Shown here one piece after another: positions 22,410-31,374 of a stretch of 64,000 nt of DNA. Origin of the DNA: Lachnospiraceae bacterium NK4A144 (lineage in GTDB: Bacteria; Bacillota; Clostridia; Lachnospirales; Lachnospiraceae); assembly GCA_000424365.1 (NCBI GenBank), contig AUJT01000008.1, positions 1 through 64,000 of the forward strand. The letters run 5' to 3'. Position 1 is the stretch's first letter, and every line of letters starts with the position of its first letter. The position numbers and the translations under genes were made by a program. The notes beneath the pieces were generated by a model, which was not told the origin of the DNA, ran no database searches, and saw only the letters and a program-made list of their open reading frames with translations.

Positions 22410-25400
22410 TCATATTCCTTTAAATTCAAATGCGAACTGCAGCTTTTTGTCTGTCGGAAGCAGGAATTCGTCGTGAGTTCTTGCGCCCCAGCTGTCGTCG
22501 CCGCCTACGCCCATCTGCTTAAGTGACAAGCGTACAACCGTGTTGAATACCCTCGGAAGCTCATATGCATGTGCTGCTTCCTCGAGCTGTTCCGGTGTGT
22601 ACGGTGTTACTGACATTTCAAATGTTCCGGACTTGGAAGCCATAGGATCACCGCTCTCGGTAAATTCAGCACCTCTAAACTCGATTCCGCGGCCTCTGTA
22701 GTCTGTGACCCTTGCCCAGCGCACGCCGGTTCTGTTACCGGTTTCCTGCGGAACAAGGTACTTCTCTACGTTATCCTTTACATCTACCTCATAAACGCCG
22801 AGACGCGCGCCATGATTTCTGTCGCAGTAATTCTCATCCGGTCCCATTCCGTAGAATGTGAGGTGATCATAGTCTGCATCGATCTTAAACATAAATCCAA
22901 ACTCAGGCATCGGAGGAAGTCCCTCAACCGGATCATAGTCCATGATCACACGAACGGTACCATCAGCGAATATACGATAGGTTACAAAGCATGCGCTCAT
23001 AGGAACTGTCGGCAGATATTTCTTCCATGTAACATCGACAAATTCCTTTGTCTCCTTTACGATCGGATACTTCTTATCCTCATCAGATAATGTGTAAGGA
23101 GCTGCGAACGGATCCATGAAGTCCTGATACAGGCTCGCAAGCTTCCAGACACCGTAACGAGCCGGCATCTTATTACCATAGTCATTGCTGATAGGAGCTC
23201 TCCAGAAATTCGGTCTCGGGATAGCATCGATCAGCTCTTTTCCGCCATAACGGTAGGAAACAATACCGCCCTTGAGCTTTGACAGAAGGATGTCAAAATC
23301 GTCACCCTGCACGCCAACATTGTGTACGCAGTTATTAACCTTAAACTTACCCGGCTTCTTTACTACGAGAAGTGATTCGCTGTAGTCTGCTGCTTCCTCT
23401 GCATCAGCCTTCTTCTTTTTATCAGCAACAGTATAAACACCCTGACCAAAAGCGATCTCATAACCCTTTTCAGCCCAGTCAGTATCCTCATGCAGCCTGA
23501 AGGAAACTGTTACTGCATACTCTCCTGCCTGTTTTTCCTTCAGTATCGGCAGATTGTATGAACCCTCAGAAAGAGGCGGAACCTTTGTCATTATCTGCTC
23601 TTCGCTGATAAGTACACCCTCACGCTCAACAGTAACTACACAGTCGTACTCACTTGTATCTGTGAAAAGATTACGGTTTACGATAGTAACCTTTGTTCCA
23701 TCTACCTTTACATCGAGCGGCTGATAGCATGCCTTAACTTCCTGCATCTTTGCATAGGGCTTACGTGTTCCGTCGAGGATACCGTTTCCGGAAAATTCAT
23801 AGTCAGTCGGACGTTCTCCGCAGTCTCCGCCATATGCCTGAAATTCTTCACCATAGCGATTCTTTCTGCGAACAGACTGGTCTACAAAATCCCATATAAA
23901 TCCGCCCTGATAACGAGGCTCACGGTCGGACAGTTCAATGTACTTGTACATATTTCCGTTTGAATTGCCCATTGAGTGAGTATACTCGCAGAGGATCAAC
24001 GGCTTATCCTGATGCTCCGGCGCAGCGAGGAATTTTTCGATCCTGTCCACGGTCGAATACATCTGAGAATACATATCGGTGCTATCCGGGAAATGATCAT
24101 CCGGATCATGATCTCCACCTTCGTAATGCACAAGTCTGTCAGGATCCTTCATGTGGAAATAATCAGTCATATCCTGGATATCCTGACCTGTGTAGGACTC
24201 ATTTCCATCTGACCAGATAAGGATAGATGGATGATTTTTATCAATTTCGTATGTGGAATTTACGCGATCAAGGAGCATCGGCAAAAATTCCTTACGATTT
24301 CCGGGCAGAGCCTCGCTGTAAGGAAGATCTTCTCTCCAAAGCTTATCCCAGTAACCATGACTTTCCATGTTGTTCTCAGCGATCATGTAGATACCGTACT
24401 CATCGCAGAGGCGATAGATCATGGAAGCATTAGGATAATGTGATGTACGAAGTGCATTGATATTATTGCGCTTCATTGTGAGGATATCTGACAGTACCTC
24501 ATCAGGATTCGGTGTACGACCTGTATCACAGGAAAACTCATGACGATTTACGCCGCGGAAAACAATTCTCTTTCCGTTAATGCACATGATCCCGTTTTTC
24601 ATCTCAAAACGACGGAAACCTACTTTTTCATGTACAACTTCAATTACCTCGCCCTTTTCATCCTTAAGTATAAGAGTCAGATCATACAGTGCCGGCTTCT
24701 CAGCGCTCCAAAGATCCGGTGATTCAACTTTCTCACGGATAACCGTATCTGCCTTTGTCGGAACCTCACCGGAAAGAACCTCTTCCCCTTCTCTTGACAG
24801 GATATACTCTGTAGTCCCGTAAACTCCGCGTCCACCAGACTTCTTAAGTCCCTGTGTGCAGCCATCAACTGTATATGAAGGAGTTATTTCTAGTGTACCG
24901 TCTTTATACGCATCATCCAGCAGTGCACGGATCTTCAGATCAAAAAGATGGATCGAAGGAACTGTATAAAGATATACATCTCTGTAAATTCCGGAAAAAC
25001 GGTAAAAATCCTGATCCTCAAGCCAGCTGGAAGCTGTCCATTTGTAAACACGAACTGCCAGCTTATTAACACCTTTCTGAATGAAAGGAGTCAGATCAAA
25101 ATCTGATGCTGTAAAGGAATCCTCGCTATATCCCACATACTGTCCGTTCAGATAAAGTGCAAAACCTGATTCCACTCCCTGAAAAGAAATGCATACCGGC
25201 TGGTCTTTCCATTCTTTCGGAATATTAAAATATGTGACATAGCTTCCTACCGGATTATATTCTGTGGGAATCTCTCCCGGCTTGATATCTTCTCTGCCGT
25301 CCCACGGATACTGTGTATTTACGTATGCCGGCTTGTCGTATCCTTCCATCTGCATATTGGAAGGAACACGGATGCTGTCCCAACCGGTACAGTCATAATC

Positions 25401-25607
25401 AAGACTTTCAAAACCCTCGATCACAGAGGCCGGATTAACAGCATATGAAAACTTCCAAAGGCCGTTCAGAGATCTGCGATTGGCTGTTCTCTCCTGCTCT
25501 GCTTCTGCCTCATTTCTGTAGCAGACATGATCGGAGTGTGCCGGCAGACAATTTACTTTGAATACTGTCGGATCTGCGACGATCTTAAAATCAAACTTTG
25601 TAGCCAT
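22410..25607 (-). CDS. lacZ: Beta-galactosidase (GH2, LacZ type)
   Basis: A 1065-residue enzyme of full LacZ size with no signal peptide, so cytoplasmic. Domains: sugar-binding jelly roll (to about 220), Ig-like, TIM barrel (RGVNRHEFS, TSHYPN, ESHG), a second Ig-like domain and the C-terminal beta-galactosidase small-chain domain (GMGPDENYCDR). Acid/base is Glu470 (WSDGNES) and nucleophile Glu541 (CEYTHSMGN). It hydrolyses lactose or beta-galacto-oligosaccharides. It follows an ABC transporter and precedes the GH3 enzyme. A hairpin lies on each side, which may set expression relative to neighbours. Confidence 0.95.
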   Translation of the reverse strand: MATKFDFKIVADPTVFKVNCLPAHSDHVCYRNEAEAEQERTANRRSLNGLWKFSYAVNPASVIEGFESLDYDCTGWDSIRVPSNMQMEGYDKPAYVNTQYPWDGREDIKPGEIPTEYNPVGSYVTYFNIPKEWKDQPVCISFQGVESGFALYLNGQYVGYSEDSFTASDFDLTPFIQKGVNKLAVRVYKWTASSWLEDQDFYRFSGIYRDVYLYTVPSIHLFDLKIRALLDDAYKDGTLEITPSYTVDGCTQGLKKSGGRGVYGTTEYILSREGEEVLSGEVPTKADTVIREKVESPDLWSAEKPALYDLTLILKDEKGEVIEVVHEKVGFRRFEMKNGIMCINGKRIVFRGVNRHEFSCDTGRTPNPDEVLSDILTMKRNNINALRTSHYPNASMIYRLCDEYGIYMIAENNMESHGYWDKLWREDLPYSEALPGNRKEFLPMLLDRVNSTYEIDKNHPSILIWSDGNESYTGQDIQDMTDYFHMKDPDRLVHYEGGDHDPDDHFPDSTDMYSQMYSTVDRIEKFLAAPEHQDKPLILCEYTHSMGNSNGNMYKYIELSDREPRYQGGFIWDFVDQSVRRKNRYGEEFQAYGGDCGERPTDYEFSGNGILDGTRKPYAKMQEVKACYQPLDVKVDGTKVTIVNRNLFTDTSEYDCVVTVEREGVLISEEQIMTKVPPLSEGSYNLPILKEKQAGEYAVTVSFRLHEDTDWAEKGYEIAFGQGVYTVADKKKKADAEEAADYSESLLVVKKPGKFKVNNCVHNVGVQGDDFDILLSKLKGGIVSYRYGGKELIDAIPRPNFWRAPISNDYGNKMPARYGVWKLASLYQDFMDPFAAPYTLSDEDKKYPIVKETKEFVDVTWKKYLPTVPMSACFVTYRIFADGTVRVIMDYDPVEGLPPMPEFGFMFKIDADYDHLTFYGMGPDENYCDRNHGARLGVYEVDVKDNVEKYLVPQETGNRTGVRWARVTDYRGRGIEFRGAEFTESGDPMASKSGTFEMSVTPYTPEQLEEAAHAYELPRVFNTVVRLSLKQMGVGGDDSWGARTHDEFLLPTDKKLQFAFEFKGI

Positions 25608-25618
25608 TTTTTCGTATT

Positions 25619-25652
25619 AAAAGGGCTGGAGAGAATGTCCCCAGCCCTTTTT
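25619..25652 (-). terminator. Intercistronic hairpin between permease and lacZ
   Basis: AAAAGGGCTGG (25619-25629) pairs with CCAGCCCTTTT (25641-25651). The minus-strand T-run is short (TTTTAATACG), so it may be a partial terminator or a stabilising stem between transporter and lacZ cistrons. Confidence 0.65.
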
Positions 25653-25698
25653 CTCCTCTCATAAATAACAACTGATTTACTTGAATCTAACGTACGTC

Positions 25699-26523
25699 TT
25701 ACTTAACCGCACCGGTAATACCTTCTGCAAACTGCTTCTGAAGGATAAAGAAGATGACCATTGTCGGTATTGAGCAGAAAAGAACGCCCATCATCAGCAC
25801 ACCATAGTCAATGGTATATCCTGCTGCAAGGTTTGCGATAAGCATAGGCATTGTCTGCGCGCTGTTGTCCAGCATTACAACCTTCGGCCACAGGTATGAG
25901 TTCCATGCATTCATAAATGTGATAACTGCTGCAGCCGCATATGTTGACTTCATAACAGGCAGATACATACGGAAGAATATAGCAACCTCGCTAAGACCAT
26001 CCATTCTGGCTGCTTCCATGATATCTACCGGGAAATTACGTGAATTCTGACGGAACATCATGATCATAAACGGTGTAGAAATAGATGGAAGAATGAATCC
26101 CCATACACTATTCAGGAGCTTCATTCCTGATGCCATCTTGAAAAGAGGTATCATGGTAGCTACCTGCGGAACCATCATTGCAAGCAGGAGCAGTGCGAAG
26201 AGTCTGTCCTTTGCCTTATCGTGATAAAGCTCAAATCCAAAACCTGCGAGTGAGCAGACAAATAGACACAGAACAGTCTGAACTATTGAATATTTGAAGG
26301 AGTTTGCCATTGAACCCCACAGGTCATTCTGACTAATGAGCTTATTAAAGTTCTCTGCGGCATTTGCTCCAAACCAGATCTTACCTCTCGCAACCTCAAC
26401 AGTTGTATTAGTAGCAGCTGTTATCATCCAGTAAAGCGGAAAAACAGAGATCAGTGACCAGAAAGTCAGAAATATATAACTTGGTATCAGTCGTCTCTGT
26501 ATAGCCGACTTATTCTTTTTCAT
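25699..26523 (-). CDS. Sugar ABC transporter permease (MalG-like)
   Basis: A 274-residue CUT1 permease with about six membrane helices. The ATPase-contact EAA loop is MEAARMDGLSEVAIFFRMYL, followed by PVMKSTYAAAAV. It pairs with the upstream MalF-like permease. ATG 26523 with GAGG upstream is chosen over the longer frame to 26547, which overlaps the preceding gene. No ATPase gene lies in the operon, as is usual for CUT1 systems using a shared MsmK-type ATPase. Confidence 0.93.
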   Translation of the reverse strand: MKKNKSAIQRRLIPSYIFLTFWSLISVFPLYWMITAATNTTVEVARGKIWFGANAAENFNKLISQNDLWGSMANSFKYSIVQTVLCLFVCSLAGFGFELYHDKAKDRLFALLLLAMMVPQVATMIPLFKMASGMKLLNSVWGFILPSISTPFMIMMFRQNSRNFPVDIMEAARMDGLSEVAIFFRMYLPVMKSTYAAAAVITFMNAWNSYLWPKVVMLDNSAQTMPMLIANLAAGYTIDYGVLMMGVLFCSIPTMVIFFILQKQFAEGITGAVK

Positions 26524-26530
26524 CTTAACC

Positions 26531-27430
26531 TCAGTCACGTGTATCACCTACTTTCATATTAATAGCAGCAAGGATAGCAACCATTATGAATACTACGAAG
26601 GACATTGCGCAGGCATATCCGAAGTTTGCAACTCCGTCAAAGGAGTTGTTGTAAATATAATGTGACATTGTGATAGTTGTATTTGCAGGACCACCCTTTG
26701 TCAGGTTTACAGACTCATCAAAGAGCTGAAGTGTACCATTGATAGACATGATGAATGTCATAACGATAACCGGCTTAAGGAGCGGTACTGTAACATACCA
26801 GAAAGTCTTCCATCCTGTAGCACCATCGATCTTAGCTGCCTCATAGACTGAATACTCGATATTCTGAAGACCTGCAAGGTAGAATACCATATTGTATCCT
26901 GTCCATCTCCAGATAAGAGCGATTATGATAACAGCCTTTGCACTTGCGGGTGTACCAAGGAAATTGTAATTTTCAGAGAATATTCCGAGCTGAACCAGGA
27001 CTGTATTGATAAGACCCTGTGTTGCAAAAAGAGACTTAAAGATCAATGCGTAAGAAACCAGAGATGTTGCACAGGGAAGGAATACGCATGTGCGGAAGAT
27101 TCCCTTGAATCTCAAATGCTTCTCATTAAGGAGCTGTGCAAGAAGTACAGCAAAGATCAGCATGATCGGAACTTCAATTATAAGATACAGGAAAGTGTTT
27201 CCGATAGAACGCTGAAACAGCTTGTCCTGGAACATTCGAGCGTAATTATATGTAATAGGATTTCCCCATTGCATATTGGCACTGGAGCCTGTCTTTAATG
27301 ACATGATAAAGGCCTGTACCATAGGGTAAAAACTCATGATAAAGATCAAAAGCGTTGCGGGTGTAAGGAAAGCCCAGCCTGCTGCGCGCTGTTTAGCAAG
27401 GAGGCCAAAGCCCTTTTTCTTTGTATCCAA
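26531..27430 (-). CDS. Sugar ABC transporter permease (MalF-like)
   Basis: A 299-residue CUT1 permease: a short cytoplasmic N-terminus (MDTKKKGFGLLAKQR), six membrane helices and an EAA loop YEAAKIDGATGWKTFWYVTV. With the MalG-like partner it forms the membrane channel for the sugar delivered by the lipoprotein encoded just upstream. A terminator-like hairpin (27508-27542) separates it from that gene, so less permease than binding protein is expected. Confidence 0.93.
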   Translation of the reverse strand: MDTKKKGFGLLAKQRAAGWAFLTPATLLIFIMSFYPMVQAFIMSLKTGSSANMQWGNPITYNYARMFQDKLFQRSIGNTFLYLIIEVPIMLIFAVLLAQLLNEKHLRFKGIFRTCVFLPCATSLVSYALIFKSLFATQGLINTVLVQLGIFSENYNFLGTPASAKAVIIIALIWRWTGYNMVFYLAGLQNIEYSVYEAAKIDGATGWKTFWYVTVPLLKPVIVMTFIMSINGTLQLFDESVNLTKGGPANTTITMSHYIYNNSFDGVANFGYACAMSFVVFIMVAILAAINMKVGDTRD

Positions 27431-27507
27431 TTTCTTCTCCCCCTTTTTCGAGGTGTTTTTATTTGGGAATTTATTGCAAATTCGACTTGATAATATTGAA
27501 ATAAAAA

Positions 27508-27542
27508 GGGAGAAACCGATGTTATTACGACCGGTTTCTCCC
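27508..27542 (-). terminator. Intra-operon terminator after the binding protein
   Basis: GGGAGAAACCG pairs with CGGTTTCTCCC (11 bp, 13-base loop), and the minus strand continues TTTTTATTT. It follows the binding-protein gene by 39 bases. Partial readthrough would give more binding protein than permease. Confidence 0.8.
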
Positions 27543-27581
27543 GATCAGATACGTATCATACTGACACGTGATCCGTATTAA

Positions 27582-28979
27582 TTACTTACCCATTGCGAAC
27601 ATAAGCTGATCCTGAGCATCCTTAAGTGAAGAATCGATATCTGCACCGCCAAGGATATTCTGGATTGCAGCTGCAAGCTGCTCACGTGCTGTGTAGTGGT
27701 AATCAGACTGCTTTACAACCGGTACATGTGTACCATACTCAACGATTGTGGAGTAGATAGGCTGATTGTTGAAGTACTCAACGCCCTGGTTGTAAACCTC
27801 AGAAGAACCTGCCTTTGTAGAACATGTGATAACACCGCCCTTTGTAAGAGCCTCATCATATGTCTCTGTAGAACCTGCACCGAATGTCTTTGCAAGGAAG
27901 TCATTTGCAAGGTCAACGTTCTTGCAGTTAGCTGTTACATAAAGAGAAGAACCACCGTTTGAAGCATAGCCTTCGCCGCCCTTAAGAGTAGGCATTGTTG
28001 TGATCTCCCACTTACCGCTGTTCTCAGCAACCTGCTCGATTGTCGGGATGATCCAGTTACCGTTCATAACACCTGCTACCATATCGCCAACGATTGTCTG
28101 GTCTGTGTAATCTGACCAGTCATTTGCAAGGTAAAGTGCGTTTGCCTGCTGAGCACGAACGATTACGTCTACAACAGCCTTTACATCCTCACCTGTAAGT
28201 ACCGGATCGCCGTTCTCATCGAACTGTGACTTTCCTTCTGCCTGAAGCATCATGTAAGGAAGATCGTTTCCGTCACCGTCCATGGAAAGGAGATACTTAC
28301 CTGTCTTATCATATACATCAGAACCGATCTCGATCCACTTATCCCATGTGATACCTGTTACGTCCTTGATGGAATATCCAGCCTGCTCAAGAAGGTCTGT
28401 TCTGTAAGCGAAGATTACTGTGCCGTTATCTACCGGAACACCATAGTGAACATCGTTGATAGTTGAGTATGAAAGCTTCTCAGCTCCGAAATCGCTCCAA
28501 TCGATATCTGCTGCAGAAAGATCTTTCCAAGCATCCGGATAGTTTGCAACGAAGTTCTGGATGTAGTGATCCTGGAACAGAACGATATCAGGAAGTGTGC
28601 TGAAATCACCTGCGCTTGCTGCTGTTGTGATCGCTGTCTCAACATCAGAAGACTGTGACTGCTCAATGATATTCAGCTTGAAATCAGGATCAACATTCTT
28701 CTTATAATCAGCTTCTGCTGCCTGCAGAGCCGGAATATTGAAGTTCTTATCCCATGCATAAACTGAAAGTGTGTGCTCATCCTCAGAAGCAACGTCTGCT
28801 GTCTGTGTTGCTGCTGAATCGCCTGCGGTTGTTGCTGCTGAATCGCCTGCGGTTGTTGCTGCTGCGTCACTGCCTGTTGCAGCTGTTGTAGCTGATGCAG
28901 ATGAACCTGATCCACCGCATGCTGTGAGAGATGCAACCATTGCACCTGCAAGAAGTACTGAAACTACTTTTCTCTTCAT
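27582..28979 (-). CDS. Sugar-binding lipoprotein (ABC transporter)
   Basis: A 465-residue extracellular family 1 solute-binding lipoprotein. The lipobox ends at Cys21 (ASLTACGG), followed by a Ser/Thr/Ala linker with a duplicated TTAGDSAA unit, then the binding fold (LPDIVLFQDHYIQ, YGVPVDNGTVIFAYRTDLL, MNGNWIIPTIEQVAENSGKW). It captures the sugar for the two following permeases. From the LacZ and GH3 neighbours the ligand is probably a beta-galactoside or beta-glucoside oligosaccharide. GGAGG precedes ATG 28979. The 164 bases upstream are A/T-rich and should hold the operon promoter and the AraC site; I could not fix a convincing -35/-10 pair. Confidence 0.93.
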   Translation of the reverse strand: MKRKVVSVLLAGAMVASLTACGGSGSSASATTAATGSDAAATTAGDSAATTAGDSAATQTADVASEDEHTLSVYAWDKNFNIPALQAAEADYKKNVDPDFKLNIIEQSQSSDVETAITTAASAGDFSTLPDIVLFQDHYIQNFVANYPDAWKDLSAADIDWSDFGAEKLSYSTINDVHYGVPVDNGTVIFAYRTDLLEQAGYSIKDVTGITWDKWIEIGSDVYDKTGKYLLSMDGDGNDLPYMMLQAEGKSQFDENGDPVLTGEDVKAVVDVIVRAQQANALYLANDWSDYTDQTIVGDMVAGVMNGNWIIPTIEQVAENSGKWEITTMPTLKGGEGYASNGGSSLYVTANCKNVDLANDFLAKTFGAGSTETYDEALTKGGVITCSTKAGSSEVYNQGVEYFNNQPIYSTIVEYGTHVPVVKQSDYHYTAREQLAAAIQNILGGADIDSSLKDAQDQLMFAMGK

Positions 28980-29143
28980 AATACTTTTCCTCCGTACTAC
29001 ACGTCGTATTGTTGGTTAACGGCTCATTCCGTTTCCCTTTCAACAAAGCATATTGTACTCGGAGTTATGCATGGTTTGTTTGCATTTATAACCTAAAAAT
29101 GTGCAAATTCGACTTTTTATGTTTATTTTGTCTCACATAGCGG

Positions 29144-29650
29144 TTATCTAAAGACTTTGTTTGGATATTTTCTCTTAATGTTTTCGAGAATTTCGTCATC
29201 TAAATCCAACAGAAGTTTGATTTTTTCGTTGTTTTCGTTAATTATCATTGTGTAATATGGGGTGTTGTCCTCATAGGATGTATAGTCAAATTTCTTTATT
29301 TTCTCGATCCCGCCCTTTTTCCATGCAGAAACCTCATTGCTGTCATGAGGCGCAAGTACAATCATCTGATCCAGATCGAGTTTATGCCTGGTCAGGCGAT
29401 AACGCCGTCCCAGGATCATATATATAGATAGTTCACGATCATCCAGCACATATTCATATTCCTTACATGCTACCGTATCATAAAAAACATACAGTGCTGT
29501 CATCAGAAAACACGGAAGCATAAATCCACGTGAAAAGATGATCGCACTCAACATAAATATCACGATAAATATGAACATTATCGTCTTTAATACTTTACTG
29601 CTATTTCTTACTTTTCTATGAACCTGTTTTACAATTCTATAATCTGTCAT
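29144..29650 (-). CDS. Two-TM membrane protein, PH-like C-terminal domain
   Basis: A 168-residue protein: a basic N-terminus, two membrane helices at about 20-60 (IMFIFIVIFMLSAIIF, LPCFLMTALYVFYDTVA), then a beta-rich domain (EYEYVLDDRELSIYMILGRR, TPYYTMIINENNEKIKLLLD) and final helix (LDDEILENIKRKYP), a layout like bacterial PH-domain membrane proteins. Function unknown. It overlaps the AraC gene by 4 bases (ATGA), so the two are coupled, and the protein may signal to or tether the regulator. Confidence 0.7.
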   Translation of the reverse strand: MTDYRIVKQVHRKVRNSSKVLKTIMFIFIVIFMLSAIIFSRGFMLPCFLMTALYVFYDTVACKEYEYVLDDRELSIYMILGRRYRLTRHKLDLDQMIVLAPHDSNEVSAWKKGGIEKIKKFDYTSYEDNTPYYTMIINENNEKIKLLLDLDDEILENIKRKYPNKVFR

Positions 29651-30594
29651 TCCTGTGCCTCCCAGCCCTTAAGTGCACTAATATGATAATGTTTCAGGCT
29701 GTTTTTTCCATTCTTTGTTTCTTTATTTCTCCATTGCAAAGGAGACATCCCCGTGAGATGCCGGAAATTTCTGTTAAAACTAGACGCTGTCTGGTATCCG
29801 ACTGTTTTCCCCAAATCCTGCATGGATATATTTTCCTTGACCAACAACATGCAGGCTTCATCAATCCTGACCATATTTACATAGTCCATTGGTTTCATGT
29901 TTGTGATCTCTTCGAAAATTCTCCTGAAGTGGCTCTCACTTAATCCACAGTACTCCGCAATATCCTTTACTTTTATGTCCTCGGCGTAATGATCTTTTAC
30001 AAATCCCGTAGCCTTTTCGACAAAATCATTGTACCGAACATTATTATTAACTTTTTCCTGTGCCTGATCCATACGAAGTATATCTATGATGAGCGCTCTG
30101 AGATACCCTTTTAAGCTTTCCTCATAAAACGGTGCCTCTGCTCTGCACTCTTCGATTATCTGGTGGATCAGTTCCGCCGTGTGAGCATTTTTCTCAGCAG
30201 TACGAAAAATCCCCTGCTTATTCACGATACGTATGATCTCATCTGATGGTATCTTGCAATCCTTCATCTCATTACGGATAAAAGAATCCGAATCAATAAA
30301 CAGATATTCCCATTTACATATGTTCCCCGGATCACTTTCCGTAGTATGCGGAATATTTGCGGGAATAATTGTAAACATCTGATCACCGTATCTAAAAGCC
30401 TGATCCGAAATGATCAGTTTCCCACGCCCATGGTAACAGAAACCGATTTCCAGATAATTATGGAAATGCAGTTTACCCGACTCGGCAACACCATATTGCT
30501 GCTCCCATCCCTTACCAAGCTTCGGCAGCACATAATGCTCCACCGGCATATCATAATACCGAAATTCAATAGTCTGTCTCGGTGTACGTTTCAT
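29647..30594 (-). CDS. AraC-family regulator of the sugar locus
   Basis: A 315-residue regulator. The N-terminal cupin-like sensing domain (about 15-150) shows HFHNYLEIGFCYHGRGKLII; the C-terminal pair of helix-turn-helix motifs shows VKDIAEYCGLSESHFRRIFE and DLGKTVGYQTASSFNRNFRH with the AraC signature TGMSPLQWR. It probably binds the sugar imported by the neighbouring transporter and activates the promoter upstream of the binding-protein gene. A terminator (30617-30637) isolates it from the dUTPase gene. Confidence 0.93.
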   Translation of the reverse strand: MKRTPRQTIEFRYYDMPVEHYVLPKLGKGWEQQYGVAESGKLHFHNYLEIGFCYHGRGKLIISDQAFRYGDQMFTIIPANIPHTTESDPGNICKWEYLFIDSDSFIRNEMKDCKIPSDEIIRIVNKQGIFRTAEKNAHTAELIHQIIEECRAEAPFYEESLKGYLRALIIDILRMDQAQEKVNNNVRYNDFVEKATGFVKDHYAEDIKVKDIAEYCGLSESHFRRIFEEITNMKPMDYVNMVRIDEACMLLVKENISMQDLGKTVGYQTASSFNRNFRHLTGMSPLQWRNKETKNGKNSLKHYHISALKGWEAQE

Positions 30595-30616
30595 AATCTC
30601 TCCAAGTAAAAATGAA

Positions 30617-30637
30617 GAGCAGAGAAAACCTCTGCTC
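30617..30637 (-). terminator. Terminator between dUTPase and AraC genes
   Basis: GAGCAGAG pairs with CTCTGCTC over a 5-base loop; the minus strand continues TTCATTTTT. It ends transcripts coming from the dUTPase side before the AraC gene. Confidence 0.7.
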
Positions 30638-30686
30638 CAAATTTATTCTATATAAAATCTTGTTAGCGGTACTAACGCAAAAACTA

Positions 30687-30814
30687 CACGAGTTGGCTAA
30701 TACGCCGTATGATCGTTCGAGAGTATATTGCAAAAAATGAAGGCGTAGTAAGCTACGTCGAGGCTTTTTGCGATGTGCTATCGGGCGATCAGACAAGTAG
30801 TAGCCGACTCACAC
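30687..30814. repeat. 128-bp imperfect palindrome
   Basis: The left arm (30687-30748) and right arm (30753-30814) are similar inverted sequences around a TAAG loop, for example GGCTAATACG against the complement of TAGTAGCC, GATCGTTCGA against TCGGGCGATC, and GCAAAAAA against CTTTTTGC. Mismatches are spread evenly. It reaches the stop codon of the dUTPase gene. Confidence 0.65.
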
Positions 30815-31240
30815 ACGCCCAGTGGAGCCGAACCCACCCCTGTCCGGTCCGTCGAGATGTTCAACCTCTTTGAAAGAAAATGCCGGCTGATGCTCGAAGA
30901 TACGGAACTGGCAGATCCTGTCATTTACGTGGATGTCAGTGTCCCGGGTTGCATATACAGGCATCATCCACTGATCGTTGTCTCCGGAATAGGACTCATC
31001 TACGATACCGCAGGAATTGCTCTGAAGGATTCCCCAGTTTTTGAAAGTCGAACTTCTGGGAACGATATGAGCTTCATATCCCTGAGGAAGAGCTATTGCC
31101 ATTCCAAGCGGGATAAGCTTGAATTCACCTGCTGAGAGATGGATATCCTCTGCGCAGCGAAGATCGATCCAGTCAGATTTCCCGTCAATATAGCGAAGCT
31201 TTTCGATTTTGTCTGTAAAATATTTAATCTTGATTTCCAT
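30809..31240 (-). CDS. dut: dUTPase-fold nucleotide hydrolase
   Basis: A 143-residue trimeric dUTPase-like enzyme (dUTP to dUMP and PPi, or a close dCTP-deaminase relative). Motifs: DLRCAED near the N-terminus, HIVPRSSTFKNWGI, NSCGIVDESYSGDNDQW with the catalytic water Asp region, NDRICQFRIF, and the flexible C-terminal RGGFGSTGR arm. ATG 31240 (MEIKIKYF) is chosen because the fold starts there; the frame extends to 31372 without a better site. The last codons and stop lie at the edge of a long palindrome. Confidence 0.88.
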   Translation of the reverse strand: MEIKIKYFTDKIEKLRYIDGKSDWIDLRCAEDIHLSAGEFKLIPLGMAIALPQGYEAHIVPRSSTFKNWGILQSNSCGIVDESYSGDNDQWMMPVYATRDTDIHVNDRICQFRIFEHQPAFSFKEVEHLDGPDRGGFGSTGRV

Positions 31241-31374
31241 TAATTCTTTCAGTATTAACCTTTCTGATTTTTCCGCTACGAAAACATTTTCCAAAGCGTT
31301 TTTCAGTGTCATCTGACGTAATTTCGTTTCAGCGACATCTAATAGTCTAGCATAGCCCCCGACACATTTCAAAT

